Of a DNA stretch of 64,000 nucleotides, positions 49,261 to 61,513 are shown piece after piece (the first letter of the stretch is position 1; every line of letters starts with the position of its first letter). Position numbers and translations under genes: made by a program. Under the pieces are notes generated by a model. It saw nothing but the letters and a program-made list of their open reading frames with translations. It was not told where the DNA came from and made no database searches. Source of the stretch: Atrichornis clamosus (Eukaryota; Chordata; Aves; Passeriformes; Menuridae); the NCBI GenBank assembly GCA_013400975.1, contig WBMZ01012038.1, positions 124,001 to 188,000 of the forward strand, in the 5' to 3' direction.

Positions 49261-52200
49261 CTTTTCCTGTTTCTTTTTACCATGAACTGAAGTCCTGCTG
49301 ACAGCCTTATTGTGGACTCAGTTTTCATTAATCCGTTTAAGATATTGTCACAGCATAATTTTTCGTTTCAGCCGTCTGGAACTTCCCCAATATTCCAAGA
49401 ATTATGGAAAACTAGCTTTAGTGTACGCATAGGTGTGGGGGAAAGAACACTTTTTTTTATTCCTTTCTTTCTTGGAAAAGCTACCAAGACCACTGACATT
49501 CCCCTAAATCCGCTGTGTCCAGTGTGAAGTCACAGCACAAGACAAGGAGCCCTTTTTTATTTACAGAAGAAATCACTTTGGCAGCCTGCCCATTTCTCCA
49601 AGCCGGTGGGGTGAAAAGCCAGTTGAGATCATGTATTTGTCTTCGCAGCACTCTGCAGCTACCTATGCCCAAGGATCACAGCTGTTACTGGGATTGCCTG
49701 GGAGGAACAGAAAGATTTCATAGATCAGGAGTACAAGGTTTGCATTAGAAGTCACAAAATACCTAAATTTGAACGGGCTTTCTTCAGTTTTTCAGGTTGC
49801 TTTGCAGATTTTTTTTTTCTTTTAATTTAAACTGAGCAGGTTGATTAATTGACTTAAATAAAATAAAGTTGCTGAAAAGAATGTCCTTGTACCAGTGGTC
49901 GTGACACAGACTATGACTACTTTTGGGGGACAAAAATTATCTGCCCAGAGACAGAAAAGAAAGCAAGTAATCCTGAAGCACTTGGATTTCATAAATCTTT
50001 GAGTTGAAAAATTCCATTTTGCTAGCTGAAATATTATTTCTGGCACTCCTTCCTGCAAGGAAATGGAGTGAGTGGGAGCCACAGAGCCTCGGAGCATTAC
50101 ACAGAGTGCTTGTTGAATGGCAGCTTTAGCTACTGACGTGTGAATGAAACGCTGCTGGGCAGCCAAAGGTTCCACAGTCCCTCATGTGGGCAGAGCATTT
50201 CATGGGACTTGGGCTTTTCTAGACTAAAAATTACTCAACAAGGCAGGAAAACAATCTGTGCTGAAGTGCTGGGAAGTAAGTGGCAGCCACCCCGATGTAC
50301 TCACTGCTAAAAGGTTTGTATGGAAGAACTGGACAGCCAAAGTAACATAATTATGGGAGATTTTGTGCAAATTTAACTTATTGGAATGTTTCCATTTCCC
50401 TTGATTTCATTTCATACTTTGAGGTCCTCCAGCTCCATCCCCACCCAGTGTTTTCTGAGAGCTTGGTAGTACACCAGTACATCCTCCTAGAGCACAGATT
50501 TCTGAAGAAGACACAAGAAATTTGATTTACCTCCTGCTTTTTAGGCAAAGGCAAGCAGATTTAGGCCATGCTGTGGAAGACAGGAGTATAAATCACCTCT
50601 GAGCTTGAAGGTATGGAGTACTAGTGAGACTAGTGCAGAGCCTGAATCAATACATTTTATAAAGAGGAAGTTTTATCTCATTCTTAGATCTCTTTCACTG
50701 ACAATTGCAAGACAAAGACACTCTAGAGTATTTTAATTGGATAAATTTGAACTTATTAATTTTTAAATGAAGCAATGTACCTTTAAAAATGCCAAATTAT
50801 TCCATTTTATTAAAAATTAAAGGGTGAAAATGAAAAAGTCTTTTGATTTAGCATAATTTTACACAGAAAGCTTAAGTAATGAAAAAGTTGCAGTTTATTA
50901 ATAAAAACACAATGTGAATAGCAAATTTCAAATTTTCCAACATGATTTCTGTGCAAGCTTTAATAAGGCTGCTTTTTAAAGAGTCAAAGTGAACTGTTTT
51001 GCCAGACCCACAGAATTTGTTCCCATGTTCTGATCAATTAAGTTGAAATATACTGTTACTGACATGCAATTACTATGATCTTAGCAACAGCAGACTTTTT
51101 GGGTGGAGAGCAAAAACTAGCCAGACAAAAAGGTACGTGTCTCAAAGGAATGGGCAGGGTGTGACACCAAAATGTACCCATTACTCATTTTTCAAAGCTT
51201 ACTTTGAAATTCACAAATACTGTGAGATTTCAACACATGCAGAGTCTAAAAAAGTTAGAAAAAATTGGGATTGCTTCACATACCCTCCATCAAAATGCAA
51301 GACTGCAATATAAGAGACATTTCATGCTGACACTAAAGCCTTCCCATGGATTTCTTGGTATGTGGTCTTTACAATTTGGCAAAAAGTTGAGGTGAAAGCC
51401 AGCTGCATAACATTCTTGCTCTGTAGTGCCTGAACAGAGATAATCATTCATCACAGCAAAGTTTGTGTAGAGAAATAAAGCTTAAATGGCTTTTTGAATT
51501 ACTACACATTTAGAGAAAACAGACCAGTATGTTATTTTCCAATGAATAAAATACAAGGCTTTCCAAAGTGTTGGTTATGATTTCATGTTGCTTATGCAAA
51601 CATACTGAAGGAAAATCTAAGAAATGCCTTCACTACCAATAGTATAACTGTTCTTTACAATGTGGAGGAGTAACAGTCACTCTGAAATTTCCTCTGGTTG
51701 TTTTAACAGAAATGTTTTTAACTGCTATTATTTCATGACCAGTCTGGTGGGCCTGAATGGATGTATGAAACTGCAAAGACAAGGTAAAGACCTGAGATTC
51801 ACTTTTCTTTTTGTGTAAAGCATAATTTGCTCTCATTAGAGGCTTCTTCCATGATGGCATACGTTGTCATCCCTCTAGCAACACATCTAGAGGGGCCTTT
51901 TGTTAGTGAATTTTCCTTAGGGAAAGCCATTTCCACACTGTACTGCCACTACCTACAAGGATTTTCTTCTGGGTCATGCCTTAGACATTGGAAGGGACAG
52001 AGCGGAGGTATCCACCAGTGTGTATCCATTAGCAATTTCTCCCATGGAAATAGCATAAAATGAAGTTGAAATTCAAGTCACTGCTCCTCTGTTTGGTGCA
52101 TGTATTCCTGCTCCTAGTCTCCAAAGACCTGCCTGTTATGCAGTTTACTTCTTTAGTAGGCAAAAGAAGAGATATAGAATATTGAGGGGGGGGTTAAAAA

Positions 52201-54091
52201 TTATTATTAGCAAGCAAATGCTATCACTTGAAAGACTCTTGCTGTTTCTGATTCTTCTTTACTAGCTGCCTTTCATCCCAAAAGGTACTTAATGGTTTAC
52301 TACCCAAATTCTGTTTACAGACCTATTGGAAGTAGATCTGTGTGCAGGTGAACTCCTCCCTGCAATCTGAACAGTATTCCATGTTTGAAAAACCTGTAGT
52401 TAGCATTGTTTTGGGGGGAATATTCATGATATCACTAACATAATTCAGTGGTTGAGAGCTCATTTAAGCCTAATTCAAGTAACAGGAGCTTTAATAATGT
52501 TTCTCACTTTGTAGGATAATATCTTGTTTAGCCTTATCCAGAGAGAAAAAACTAACCTACTTTAAGGCATACAGAGTTCTGAGATAAATAATTAAACAGA
52601 TTCTGATCTTGAAATATGTTCTCATACCATGGTGCCTTCATTTTGAAAATTTGGTGGGAAATTCCACCATTCAAATGAGGTTTGCATTTACCTTGCATGG
52701 GGTAAATTCACTCCTCAAGGTGTAATGTCAGGGTGAGGCTGGATCCAGTGATAGTTACTTCAGATGATATGAGCTAACATGGCTTATTGTCTTTGTGGTT
52801 CATGCCTTCCAGCATGGCGGAAACTTTTGCATAAAATACTAGAACAATAGTTGAATCTCTTGGGAAAGCCATATGAATATATTAAAAACCATCATGCATC
52901 TACAATACTTTTTTGTTAAACTAAAAAAATACAGGACATAAACACAAATTAATTTTCTTCTCTTTCTATTTTTCAATTTCCCCTTTCCTCTTGCCTTGTT
53001 TTACGTCCTCCTGTCCTAGTCCAAGAAGCATGGAAATTCTTATTGAAATCAATCCATTATAAGAAGATGGCATTTAGATTAAGAAATGGAGGATTTATGG
53101 AGGACTCAAATTTGGAGAAGATTTAGGTCTCCTTTAAGGGCATTAGGAAATCTTTTATGGATTATATACACAAAACAGATGTTACATCTTAGAAACATTT
53201 ATATTTCATTGTTTCTTCCTACTTGACTATGGGGTGGGAGAATGACTGCGTTTTATACTATTGTGAATTAAGATAATTTTTTTTCCACACACAAAAAGGT
53301 TGCTTTGCTTACTTTTCCCTGTTGGGGTGTGTGCTATCAATTACAGAATATAGCACCTCTTGTGACAAATAATTATTTTTTTACAAAAAGAACAATTATT
53401 CAAAAGCCACCAAAAATAATAAGGAAGAACAGGAGTAGGAACACAATGCCTTGGCTCAGAAAAAGCAACTTCTTATTTAAGTAGAAACCACAGAAATATT
53501 GATATAAACCATGCTAACTCTCCTTTGTGAATAATGCATCATCCGGCTGACATGAAACAAGACTTTGGTTTGTGTCTTCTCTTTATTGGACTAATTAGGG
53601 ACCTTGCTAGGTCTTCACTTACATCAGCTGAAAAATTACCTGTTTGTTAGAATAATTTTTTCAAGGATCTCATCTCTCCTGGCATAGTAACTCTCTATGG
53701 GACCTGGGGTGTGCTCTCTCCAGGGATTTCTCTATCCACAACAACCCTCTTCTGATCTACTTTGTGAGCTTTTCTCTGAGACTACCCACACAGGGTCTGT
53801 AGGGCCATGGATGGGAGATCCCTTTGGGTTCCCACAATATGCACAGACCCATCACGGGAAAAATTTTTAATTGTAATGACCATTTCTCCTTCAAAAGGCT
53901 TGCTATCCCTTCACTTTCCTTGAGGCAATTTGAGTACTCAAGGGAGTTGGCAAAAATCCTCAGATCCTTTAGAGGCTGAATACTGTGTCTTGGGATGGTA
54001 GGATTAAAGCAAAGTTAATTTGCTGCTCAAAAGCAGTGGGTTGAAGGGAAATGGTTCTTGAAGTTTTTATTTTCTCTCTTTATATTTGCGT
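49261..54091. other. Noncoding stretch, no gene recognised
   Basis: The part at 50,640-51,130 is very AT-rich with many TAATT/ATTA words and no named repeat, which could be a homeodomain-type regulatory region or plain AT-rich DNA. A 117-codon frame (49,822-50,175, minus) and others show no recognised domain. A G run lies near 52,185-52,193. Confidence 0.5.
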
Positions 54092-55050
54092 TTGGGCCAG
54101 CTTTATTTAGCATCTTTATTGATGACCTGGACAAGAGGATCAAGTGCAGCCTTAGGAATTTTGCAAACATTATCAAGGTGGGCAGAGGTATTGACCTGTG
54201 GAGGGCAGGAAGGCTCCGCAGAGGGACGTGGACAGGCTGGATTGATGGGCCAAGGCCAATTGTGTGAGGCAAAGTGCTGCATTCTACATTTGGATCACAA
54301 CATCCCCAGGTAGCCCTACAGGCTGGGAGGCTGGGGGATGAGTGGATGGAAAGTTGCCCATTGGAAAAGAACCTGGAGGTGCTGGTGAACAGCTGCCTGA
54401 ACATGAGCCAGCAGTGTTCCCAGGTGGCCAAGAAGGCCAATGGCATCCTGGTCTGTATCAGCAAGGGCAGTGATCGTCCCCCTGTACTCAGCACTTGTGA
54501 GGCCACATCTCCAATCCTGTGTTCAGTTTTGGACTCCCCCACTACAACAAAGACACTGAGGTGCTGGAGCATGTCCAGAGAAGGGCAATGAAGCTGGTGA
54601 AGGGTCTGGAGCACAAGTCCTATGAAGAACAGCTAAAGGAGCTAGAAATGTTTACTCTGGAGAAAAGGAGGCTCAAGCAGGGAGACCTAATTGCTCTCTA
54701 TAACTGTCTGAAAGGAGGGTGAAGTGAGGTGGAGCTCCATCTCTTTTTCCCAGATAACAAGCAGCAGGACAGGAGGATGTGGCCTCAAGATGGACCAGGG
54801 AGGTTTAGACAGGATATTAGAAACATCTCTTCACTGAATATGTGGTCAAGAATTGGAACAGGCTGCTCATGGAAATGGTGGAGCCACTATCTCTGGAAAT
54901 GTTCAAAAAGTGGATGTGTCAAAAGTCTTCAGAAAGTTCAAGTGTGGATGTGGCCCTTGGGGTTTAGTGGTGAACATGGTGGTGCTGATTAACAGTTGGA
55001 TTCAATGATCTTAAAGGTGTTTTCCAACCTTGATAATTCTATGATTCTTT
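54092..55050 (+). repeat. CR1 LINE, 5'-truncated ~960-bp copy, sense
   Basis: It begins in the ORF2 reverse transcriptase: translation GPALFSIFIDDLD leads to KFADD-equivalent residues that read FANI at 54,160-54,171, so the two catalytic aspartates are lost. After a short internal deletion near 54,240-54,290 the ORF2 C-terminal region follows in pieces. Recognisable DNA includes AACATGAGCCAGCAGTGTTC, GGTGGCCAAGAAGGCCAATG, TGATCGTCCCCCTGTACTC, TGGAGCATGTCCAGAGAAGG and AGGCTGCTCATGGAAATGG. The 3' UTR ends ATGATCTTAAAGGTGTTTTC and the tail ATTCTATGATTCTTT (55,036-55,050). Frames are interrupted several times, so it encodes no working protein. It looks like one of the common avian CR1 subfamilies of middle age. 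Confidence 0.96.
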
Positions 55051-58000
55051 GGATTTCCTGCTTCTAGATTTGCTCCAGGAGTCTCTTTTTCATTTTTACT
55101 TGTTAACCTAGCTATGCTTGTTATTTGGCAGCTTGCGTTTTTTGGACTGCTGCCATTTATTCTTTATATTTGCTGATATCTATTTAAGGATCTTGAACAT
55201 TTAATTTGGAGGATCTGATTTCTATGTATGGCTTGTACAAGCTGATTGCTTGTTGCAGGTAATGGTGCCTAGTGGTTAGCTGTCAGTATGTAATTCCTGT
55301 GCTCCTATCTCTGTACCTATTGGTACAGAAATAATGGTTTTAAAAGAAACATTATGTGCAAGTTTTTCTTTTTTTTCTTCTAAAGGAGGACTACTTTGAC
55401 ATATATTTCTCCAGGTTAAATTCAGTCATAGTATATGCTTATCATAGTATGTTGTTTCCTCTCATGTCTTCAAATATTGCAAAATTTGAAGTGGGAAAAA
55501 TGAAAAAGTGTTACTGGAATTAAGGAAAAGCAGTCTCAGAATTAGGATAGAAGAAGGAGAATTAAAAAAATCATATTAAGTTTCTTTATCTAACATTGAT
55601 TTGGTATTTAACCAGTTCATGTTGACTCATTTGTAGCTTGGAGCAGTCATAGCCACCTTAAGTGTGTTTAGAGGTTAGCAAAACACTTCAGGCAAAGGCA
55701 AGCTGCCTATGCAGACATATTGTGTGCATATTTTTTTAATGCTTTAATTCTTGAAAATGCAGACTTTATCAAAGGTTTTTTCACACAGGTGTTTTCCAAG
55801 GAGGTGATCTTGAGGATGAAAGTAATTGTTTCCTGAGCCAAGATCTTCTTCCAGAGAAGAACAGTGAAACATAAAAAGTGCCTCATTGTCACCTGGACAG
55901 TTGAAAAACTCAAGTAGCATCTACTGGGGATTTCTCTGCTTATTCTGACTATACTGCCTTGATAAAAATTATGGCAGTGCTTTATTTATAGCCTGTCTCT
56001 GCTCCTGGATTACTCAAGCAATTTTTGCCTTATCTCAGGAAATCAGAAGACATACGGCTGTTGAAGAGTCTTTTGTTTCATGGAGAGGTGAATAGTGATG
56101 GAGAAGATGGAGGATTTTTACAACAGTACATGAGGATCTACAAAAGCAGCTGCCTTACTGCTGTTTGCTTAAAAAATCATTAGAGTACCAGGGATCAACT
56201 AGAATAATTCCAAGCTGAAAGATAAAAGTAGTCTCTTAGATGCAGTCTGCATGTGAAATAAGTCTTACAAGGACTATCAGGAACAGCAGGCTTTGCCCTT
56301 TCCTGGCCCAATCAAGGGTTAACGCTTTTTATTTGAAAATAAAGTCAATTCAAAGACTGCCTGTTGAACAGGCTGTTGGTTGTTTATTTATCTGGGCTGG
56401 TGAGCAGGGATTCCGTGAGGTCTTAAACTAATTTATGGCTCTTTTAGTCAAAATCAACAACTTAAATTTTACCTGCAACTCACATAGTACAGCCTGTGGA
56501 GTCCTGGGTTAGTATTTACATTGGGGTATTTGGCATAGAGGTCAGGTTTGTATGCTCTGAGCCAGCTTCTGTTCCAAATGCATTCAAGCTGTAAATGTCT
56601 GAGCACTTGTTTTAGGAGCATAACATTGACACAACTATGTCTGCCTCTGAAAGTGTAGTCACAGTGTCCTGCCTGTACCTTGAAAACCAAGGAGGAATAA
56701 TTGGTCCTTCTTATTGAAGCATGCATGGTCACATTCCCTTTTTCTGCACATGTACTGTTATGATCATTTATAAATATCACTGCTGCTAAAAGCATCAATT
56801 CTGAGCTCTTACTTGTTCTAGAATTCACAATATGATTTCTGATTTGGATTGAACTATCAGGGTAACAGTATTCCTCATGTCTTCCTTGAATTTAAAATTA
56901 CTACTTGTAAAAAATAGTTCCCTTCACCTCAGTTCTCCTTCGCATTTGAGTTTTGCTGGAATAGATGATGGCATTAGGGAGCTTTTTGACAGAGTGTGTT
57001 ACTCAGGCATTTTGCATTTGAGCTCTACATCAGTAATCTATCTCTTTTAGCTCTGCACACTTCCATACTACCTCTTATTATAAAGGAAAGGCTTAATAAC
57101 AAATCTGTGAAACTGCTTTTTATCTTCAACTAGGTCCTACTAGAAGCTGAGCTCAGAAGAACGAGGAGAACTTTACAGGTAAGATTCAGACTGCTTAAAA
57201 GCAGCAGCCATGTAGAGGTTTCTGATGGACTTGGCAAGAAGCTGGTTCATTTCCCTCTAAGGTAAGGGCTTAGCTGTGTTAGATATTTGCCTGTCTCCAC
57301 TGTTTAAAGAAGGAGTTCTGATGACGATTTCAAGAAATGCACATATGACCAAATAACTTAATTTTGCTCCGGGGTCTGGTCCTTCATTTCCTATGCAATG
57401 AGTCACAGACCACAAGGTATGACCAGCTTTGAAAATCCTGCCAGAGACACATACAGGTTTATGCATTAAGTACCAGCCTTTAAAATCTTGTGTAGCGGAT
57501 GTAGTTTCTTGTTAACTTGAAAAATGAATGATGGGAATCCATCATTTTTGCTTGATATAAACTTCAGTGTTTATATCTACAATACTGATTCAAGTTTTGC
57601 AACTGGCAAGTATCTTGCCTGTGTAATGATAAATATTCCCAGTGCTCTCAAATATAAACTTTTTAGACTGTAACTGAAAATCTTCCTAGCCCAAAATTTT
57701 AGCCAAATTCCTCCTCTTTGTGATATCTCCCTCTTCTTAAGGTGACTGACTCAACCAAATCCCTCAAAGTCCTTAAGAGCACCTACATCATGGACTTTGG
57801 GAATACTTAGGCATTATTTTAGCAGCACATGTCCTCCTTGCAAGCCCAGGCATGACAAAGTTAAATATATCTTTGCTAAAGTTAAAGAGACTCTGAGCCA
57901 CTATGGCTATACCTCTACTACTGTAAGAACAAGTCCAAGGAATAACTTCAGACTTCATGTCCGGGTACTACAGACTGGCCCAAGCCATATTGCTGAGCAC

Positions 58001-60912
58001 TTCCCTCCTCTGCCAGGGGTGTGAATTGTAGGTAGAACAGCAAAAAACAAATTAAAGAATGGCCTGGCAGTTTGGACAAGCAGGGCCAGCTGGCCATACT
58101 TTATTTAGCAGTAATAGTTTGCACAATGGGATAATGTCACATCAGGTGCCATTAACATAATCCCAAATAAATTATGTTATGAGGTATGTGGTGAATGAAT
58201 TGGAAACTGTAAAAGAAATGCAGCTCAAGGAAGGTTAAACTTTCTTACTGAGGAGAGGAAGGGTAGAGGAGCAATATGCTAAAACAAAACATGGAAGAGT
58301 GTCTCATTTAATGGAACTGAGTAAAAGTTTATCAACAGTATTTCCCCTTTCCCCTTTTGATGGATATATAGCAAGCTAGATAAATATACAACTACACCTC
58401 TAGCCTGTTTTTGAATAAACTGATATGCCATTGAAATTGTTTGCTGTGTTGCTAATAGTAACAGCAATGAGAATTTGCAGAAAACTTGGTTTAGTTTGCT
58501 GAAGGGATTTGCCTTAGAGACACATTCTCTTGTTAGGGGTTTTGGCTAATACATAAGAAATCAATTTTTCAGCTTGTCCTAATAAATATAAATTCACATT
58601 TTCTTAATAGGAGAGCCTCTGTTATTATGAACATTATTTTATTCAGAAAGGTAAATCTCAAAAAAAGGAACACTCAGGTCATCTTCTAGGAATTGCATAG
58701 AGGAGAAATGTATTATAACGAAATCCATTTAGCAAAGCAGACATAAAACTAGTGGTCACTGCTGTGCCCTACCAGCTGACATTCTCAGCAAGGTCTTTGT
58801 AGAGTGTTTCAGTAAATGCTTTTTTCTTTCAAATCCCCAAATCCCTATTGTTTCTGAGTTGGTTTTTTTACAAATTCAGTTGAAAATTGTTAACTGATAG
58901 AAGTTATAACTAGTGGCTTTTTGTGCAATTTTGTGTGAGCAGTAAACTTCACAAAGATGGGAATGAGTGAAGCTGCTACTTTGTTTCAATAATAACAACA
59001 ACATTAAAATAGATTAGCTAGTATGGCTCCTTCCTAACAAAACCGTGAAGAATTCTCCACCTGTTACTTACTTGCTTCTGGTCAGCACCATTCCTTCTTT
59101 TTTCTTGAGTGTGACTGCAAAAGTGTAGGCATTGTGTGATTCCTGTTGAGTATGAATTAGGTGACATACCTGACCACCAGCCTGGACTTGTGTTTTGCTA
59201 TGACAATATAAACAGATAGCATATAGGATTGCCCAGGAAAGAGGATACTGAGGTATAGCTGTTCCTTCTTCTACTCCTAGGGGAAATCATACCAGCCTAG
59301 ACAGCACAAGCACTGTCGACTCCAAGAGACCGCACCCAGTTTTCTCCTGAAAAGTCACTCTTTGAGTGAGACTCCAATAGTAACTCTTTAATAGTTAAGT
59401 ACTCAGGGAAACCTACTGTAGACAGTTTGTGTATGTCCCTAGGGCAATGAAAATGCCCTTTGTAGTCCTAAGAATATAAATAAATATAAACTCCGAAGAA
59501 TGCAAAAGATGAATGAGATGGCCATTTTCTGGGCTTTTTCAGATGACTTACAACAGAACCTATTTTTATGATGCTGCAATAAAATTGAGCCTTCTCTATT
59601 CTTTAATGTTAATTTAAAAGTGAGAAACTACATTACTGCTTTGAAAGAATTTTGGAGACTGCCGTAAAAGAACCCAATGAACTGAAACCCTCACTGATTT
59701 TCATCAGGGCAAGTCATGTGATCAAGTGGAACAACATGAATGGATCCTTACTTCTACACAGCACATGTGGTGCGATCTGGTACAGTTGCGTATATTCAAG
59801 TTGTTGATATAATAGAAGTTATTGGCCAGTTTTTGTACTGATAATATTCCCAGAGTGCCAACTTTGTATCCATCACTATGAGATAATTTTACTGTAGAAG
59901 CAGTAAGGTCCAGAAAAAAATCTTCACAACGGTAGCACTTAATTGAAAGAAGTCATTTGGGAGAAAGAAATTATGCCATAAAATACCTGACAAAGGTAGG
60001 TAGTACTGTAAATGGCCAATAAAGCTTAGCACATTCTGAACAATTATAGTTTAAAGTTGTTCATACATCTTCAGCAACCTGCTTACCTGATCATTGTGCT
60101 GCTAGGTATTTCCATTATGAAATTACTATTACTGGAATTCAAATGCATAGTCCAGCCAAGACCAGTCAATGTATAAAAGATTGACTACTAAATAAAATTC
60201 TGTTTTAATAATACACATGACAAGCAAGGAGAGTCCTTTAACAAGACAGTTAGGTTCAAGATTAGTCACTATATGTCTTGCATTTGCAGGTCTTGTGTGT
60301 GTGAATAGATGGATTTAACAAATATGCAGATCCCCACTGGATGCTCTGGTGTACATTTTGAACATGAGTACTCAGAAGAATTAACCTAGCACTTAACTCT
60401 GATCTACAAATTAAATTTCTACCTGCCTTTTGGGCAGAAAATCTCAAGTTTTGGAATTGTTCCATATTCTACACAGATGGCACTATGTAAAGTGGAGAAA
60501 ATGCTCATCTTGGAAGGTGAAAGGCAAAATGCTGCGTTTAATATTGCAGTTCTTGTCTACAATTGAGTTTTCTATGATTTTGTTCACAGATATAACTAAA
60601 TATATCATCCAGAAATTCAGAAAACATGATGAGGTTTTCTTTAAGCTTCATAGAGTCCTTTGGTATGATTTTTTTTTTTTAATGGCTAGGAGATACTTCA
60701 CTGGAATGTATAGTATTTATAATATCTGTATGCAATCTTTGTTTTAATCTATGCTCTTCTTAAGTGAAACATGACATTCTTGAAGCAATTGGCTGGCATT
60801 CCTCTGTGTTTACAGCTGCAGGACAACTGGAAACAAAATTTTGATGTGTCATTGCTTTTATATTACCCAAGTATGTAAAATAATAATGGCATAAACTTCT
60901 CTGTGCCTGTGG
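55051..60912. other. Noncoding stretch, no gene recognised
   Basis: AT-rich DNA with low CpG. A 119-codon minus-strand frame (56,469-56,828) and a 75-codon frame (57,797-58,024) have no domain I recognise. No named repeat was seen. Confidence 0.55.
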
Positions 60913-60917
60913 CCTTA
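60913..60917. repeat. Target-site duplication, left copy (CCTTA)
   Basis: It is identical to 61,509-61,513 at the other end of the LTR and marks the host site duplicated at integration. Confidence 0.8.
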
Positions 60918-61508
60918 CGTGCTGGTTGTGCCGGGAGTAGAGTTACTTTTTTCACAGTGGTTAGTGTGGGGATGTGTTTTGGGTTTGTCCTGAGCACTGG
61001 GTTGATCATAGAGAGATATTTTTGCTACTGCTCAGCAGGGCTTACACAGAGCTGAGGTCTCTTCTGCTTTTCCTACTGCCATGCTGCTGAGGAAGCGTGT
61101 ACATGGGAGGCTGGGAGGAGACACAGCCAGGAGAGGTGACTCAAACTGACCAAGGGGATATTCCAGCCTGTGTGACATCATGCTTAGTATAAAAAGGGGG
61201 GAAAAGAGGGAGGAAAGAGGGGACATTTGGAGAGATGGTGTTTGTTTCCCCATGTCACCATTACACGTGATGAGTCCCTGCTCTCTTGGAGATGTCTGAA
61301 CACCTCCTGCCCATAGGAACTGGTGAATTAATCCCTTGTTTAACTTTGCTTGGGTGTGCAGCTTTTCTTTTACCTATTGAACAATCTTTAGCTCAACCCA
61401 TGAGTGTTCTCACTTTTACTTTTCCAGTTCTTTCACTGATCCTACTGCTGGGAGAGTGAGAAAGCAACTGAGTGAGGCTTGATTGGTGGCTGTGATTAAA
61501 CCACAACA
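60918..61508 (+). mobile_element. Solo LTR of an avian endogenous retrovirus (ERVL-like)
   Basis: The 591-bp block starts CGTGCTGG, an apparent decayed form of the usual TGTGCTGG or TGTCCTGG start, and ends TTAAACCACAACA. It is flanked by an exact 5-bp duplication CCTTA (60,913-60,917 and 61,509-61,513). Internal landmarks include GGAGTAGAGTTAC near the 5' end, TGCTCAGCAGGGCTTA, GGAGGAGACACAGCCAGGA, AGGGGATATTCCAGCC, a TATA box TATAAAA at 61,188-61,194, and CTTTAGCTCAACCCATGAGT near the 3' end. I know this layout from a family widespread in neoavian genomes. Five-base duplications fit ERVL- or gamma-type integrases. No internal viral genes lie on either side, so it is a product of LTR-LTR recombination. 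It could still act as a promoter or enhancer. Confidence 0.88.
61188..61194 (+). promoter_or_regulatory. LTR TATA box
   Basis: TATAAAA stands about 270 bases into the LTR, where the U3 promoter of this kind of LTR is expected. Initiation would be near 61,215-61,225. Whether it is still active is unknown. Confidence 0.6.
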
Positions 61509-61513
61509 CCTTA
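61509..61513. repeat. Target-site duplication, right copy (CCTTA)
   Basis: It is identical to 60,913-60,917. The exact match fixes the LTR boundaries at 60,918 and 61,508. Confidence 0.8.

Noticed and set aside
54027..54614. 195-codon minus-strand open frame, longest in the window
   Set aside because: It is the antisense of the sense-oriented CR1 copy, so it is a shadow of LINE coding sequence.
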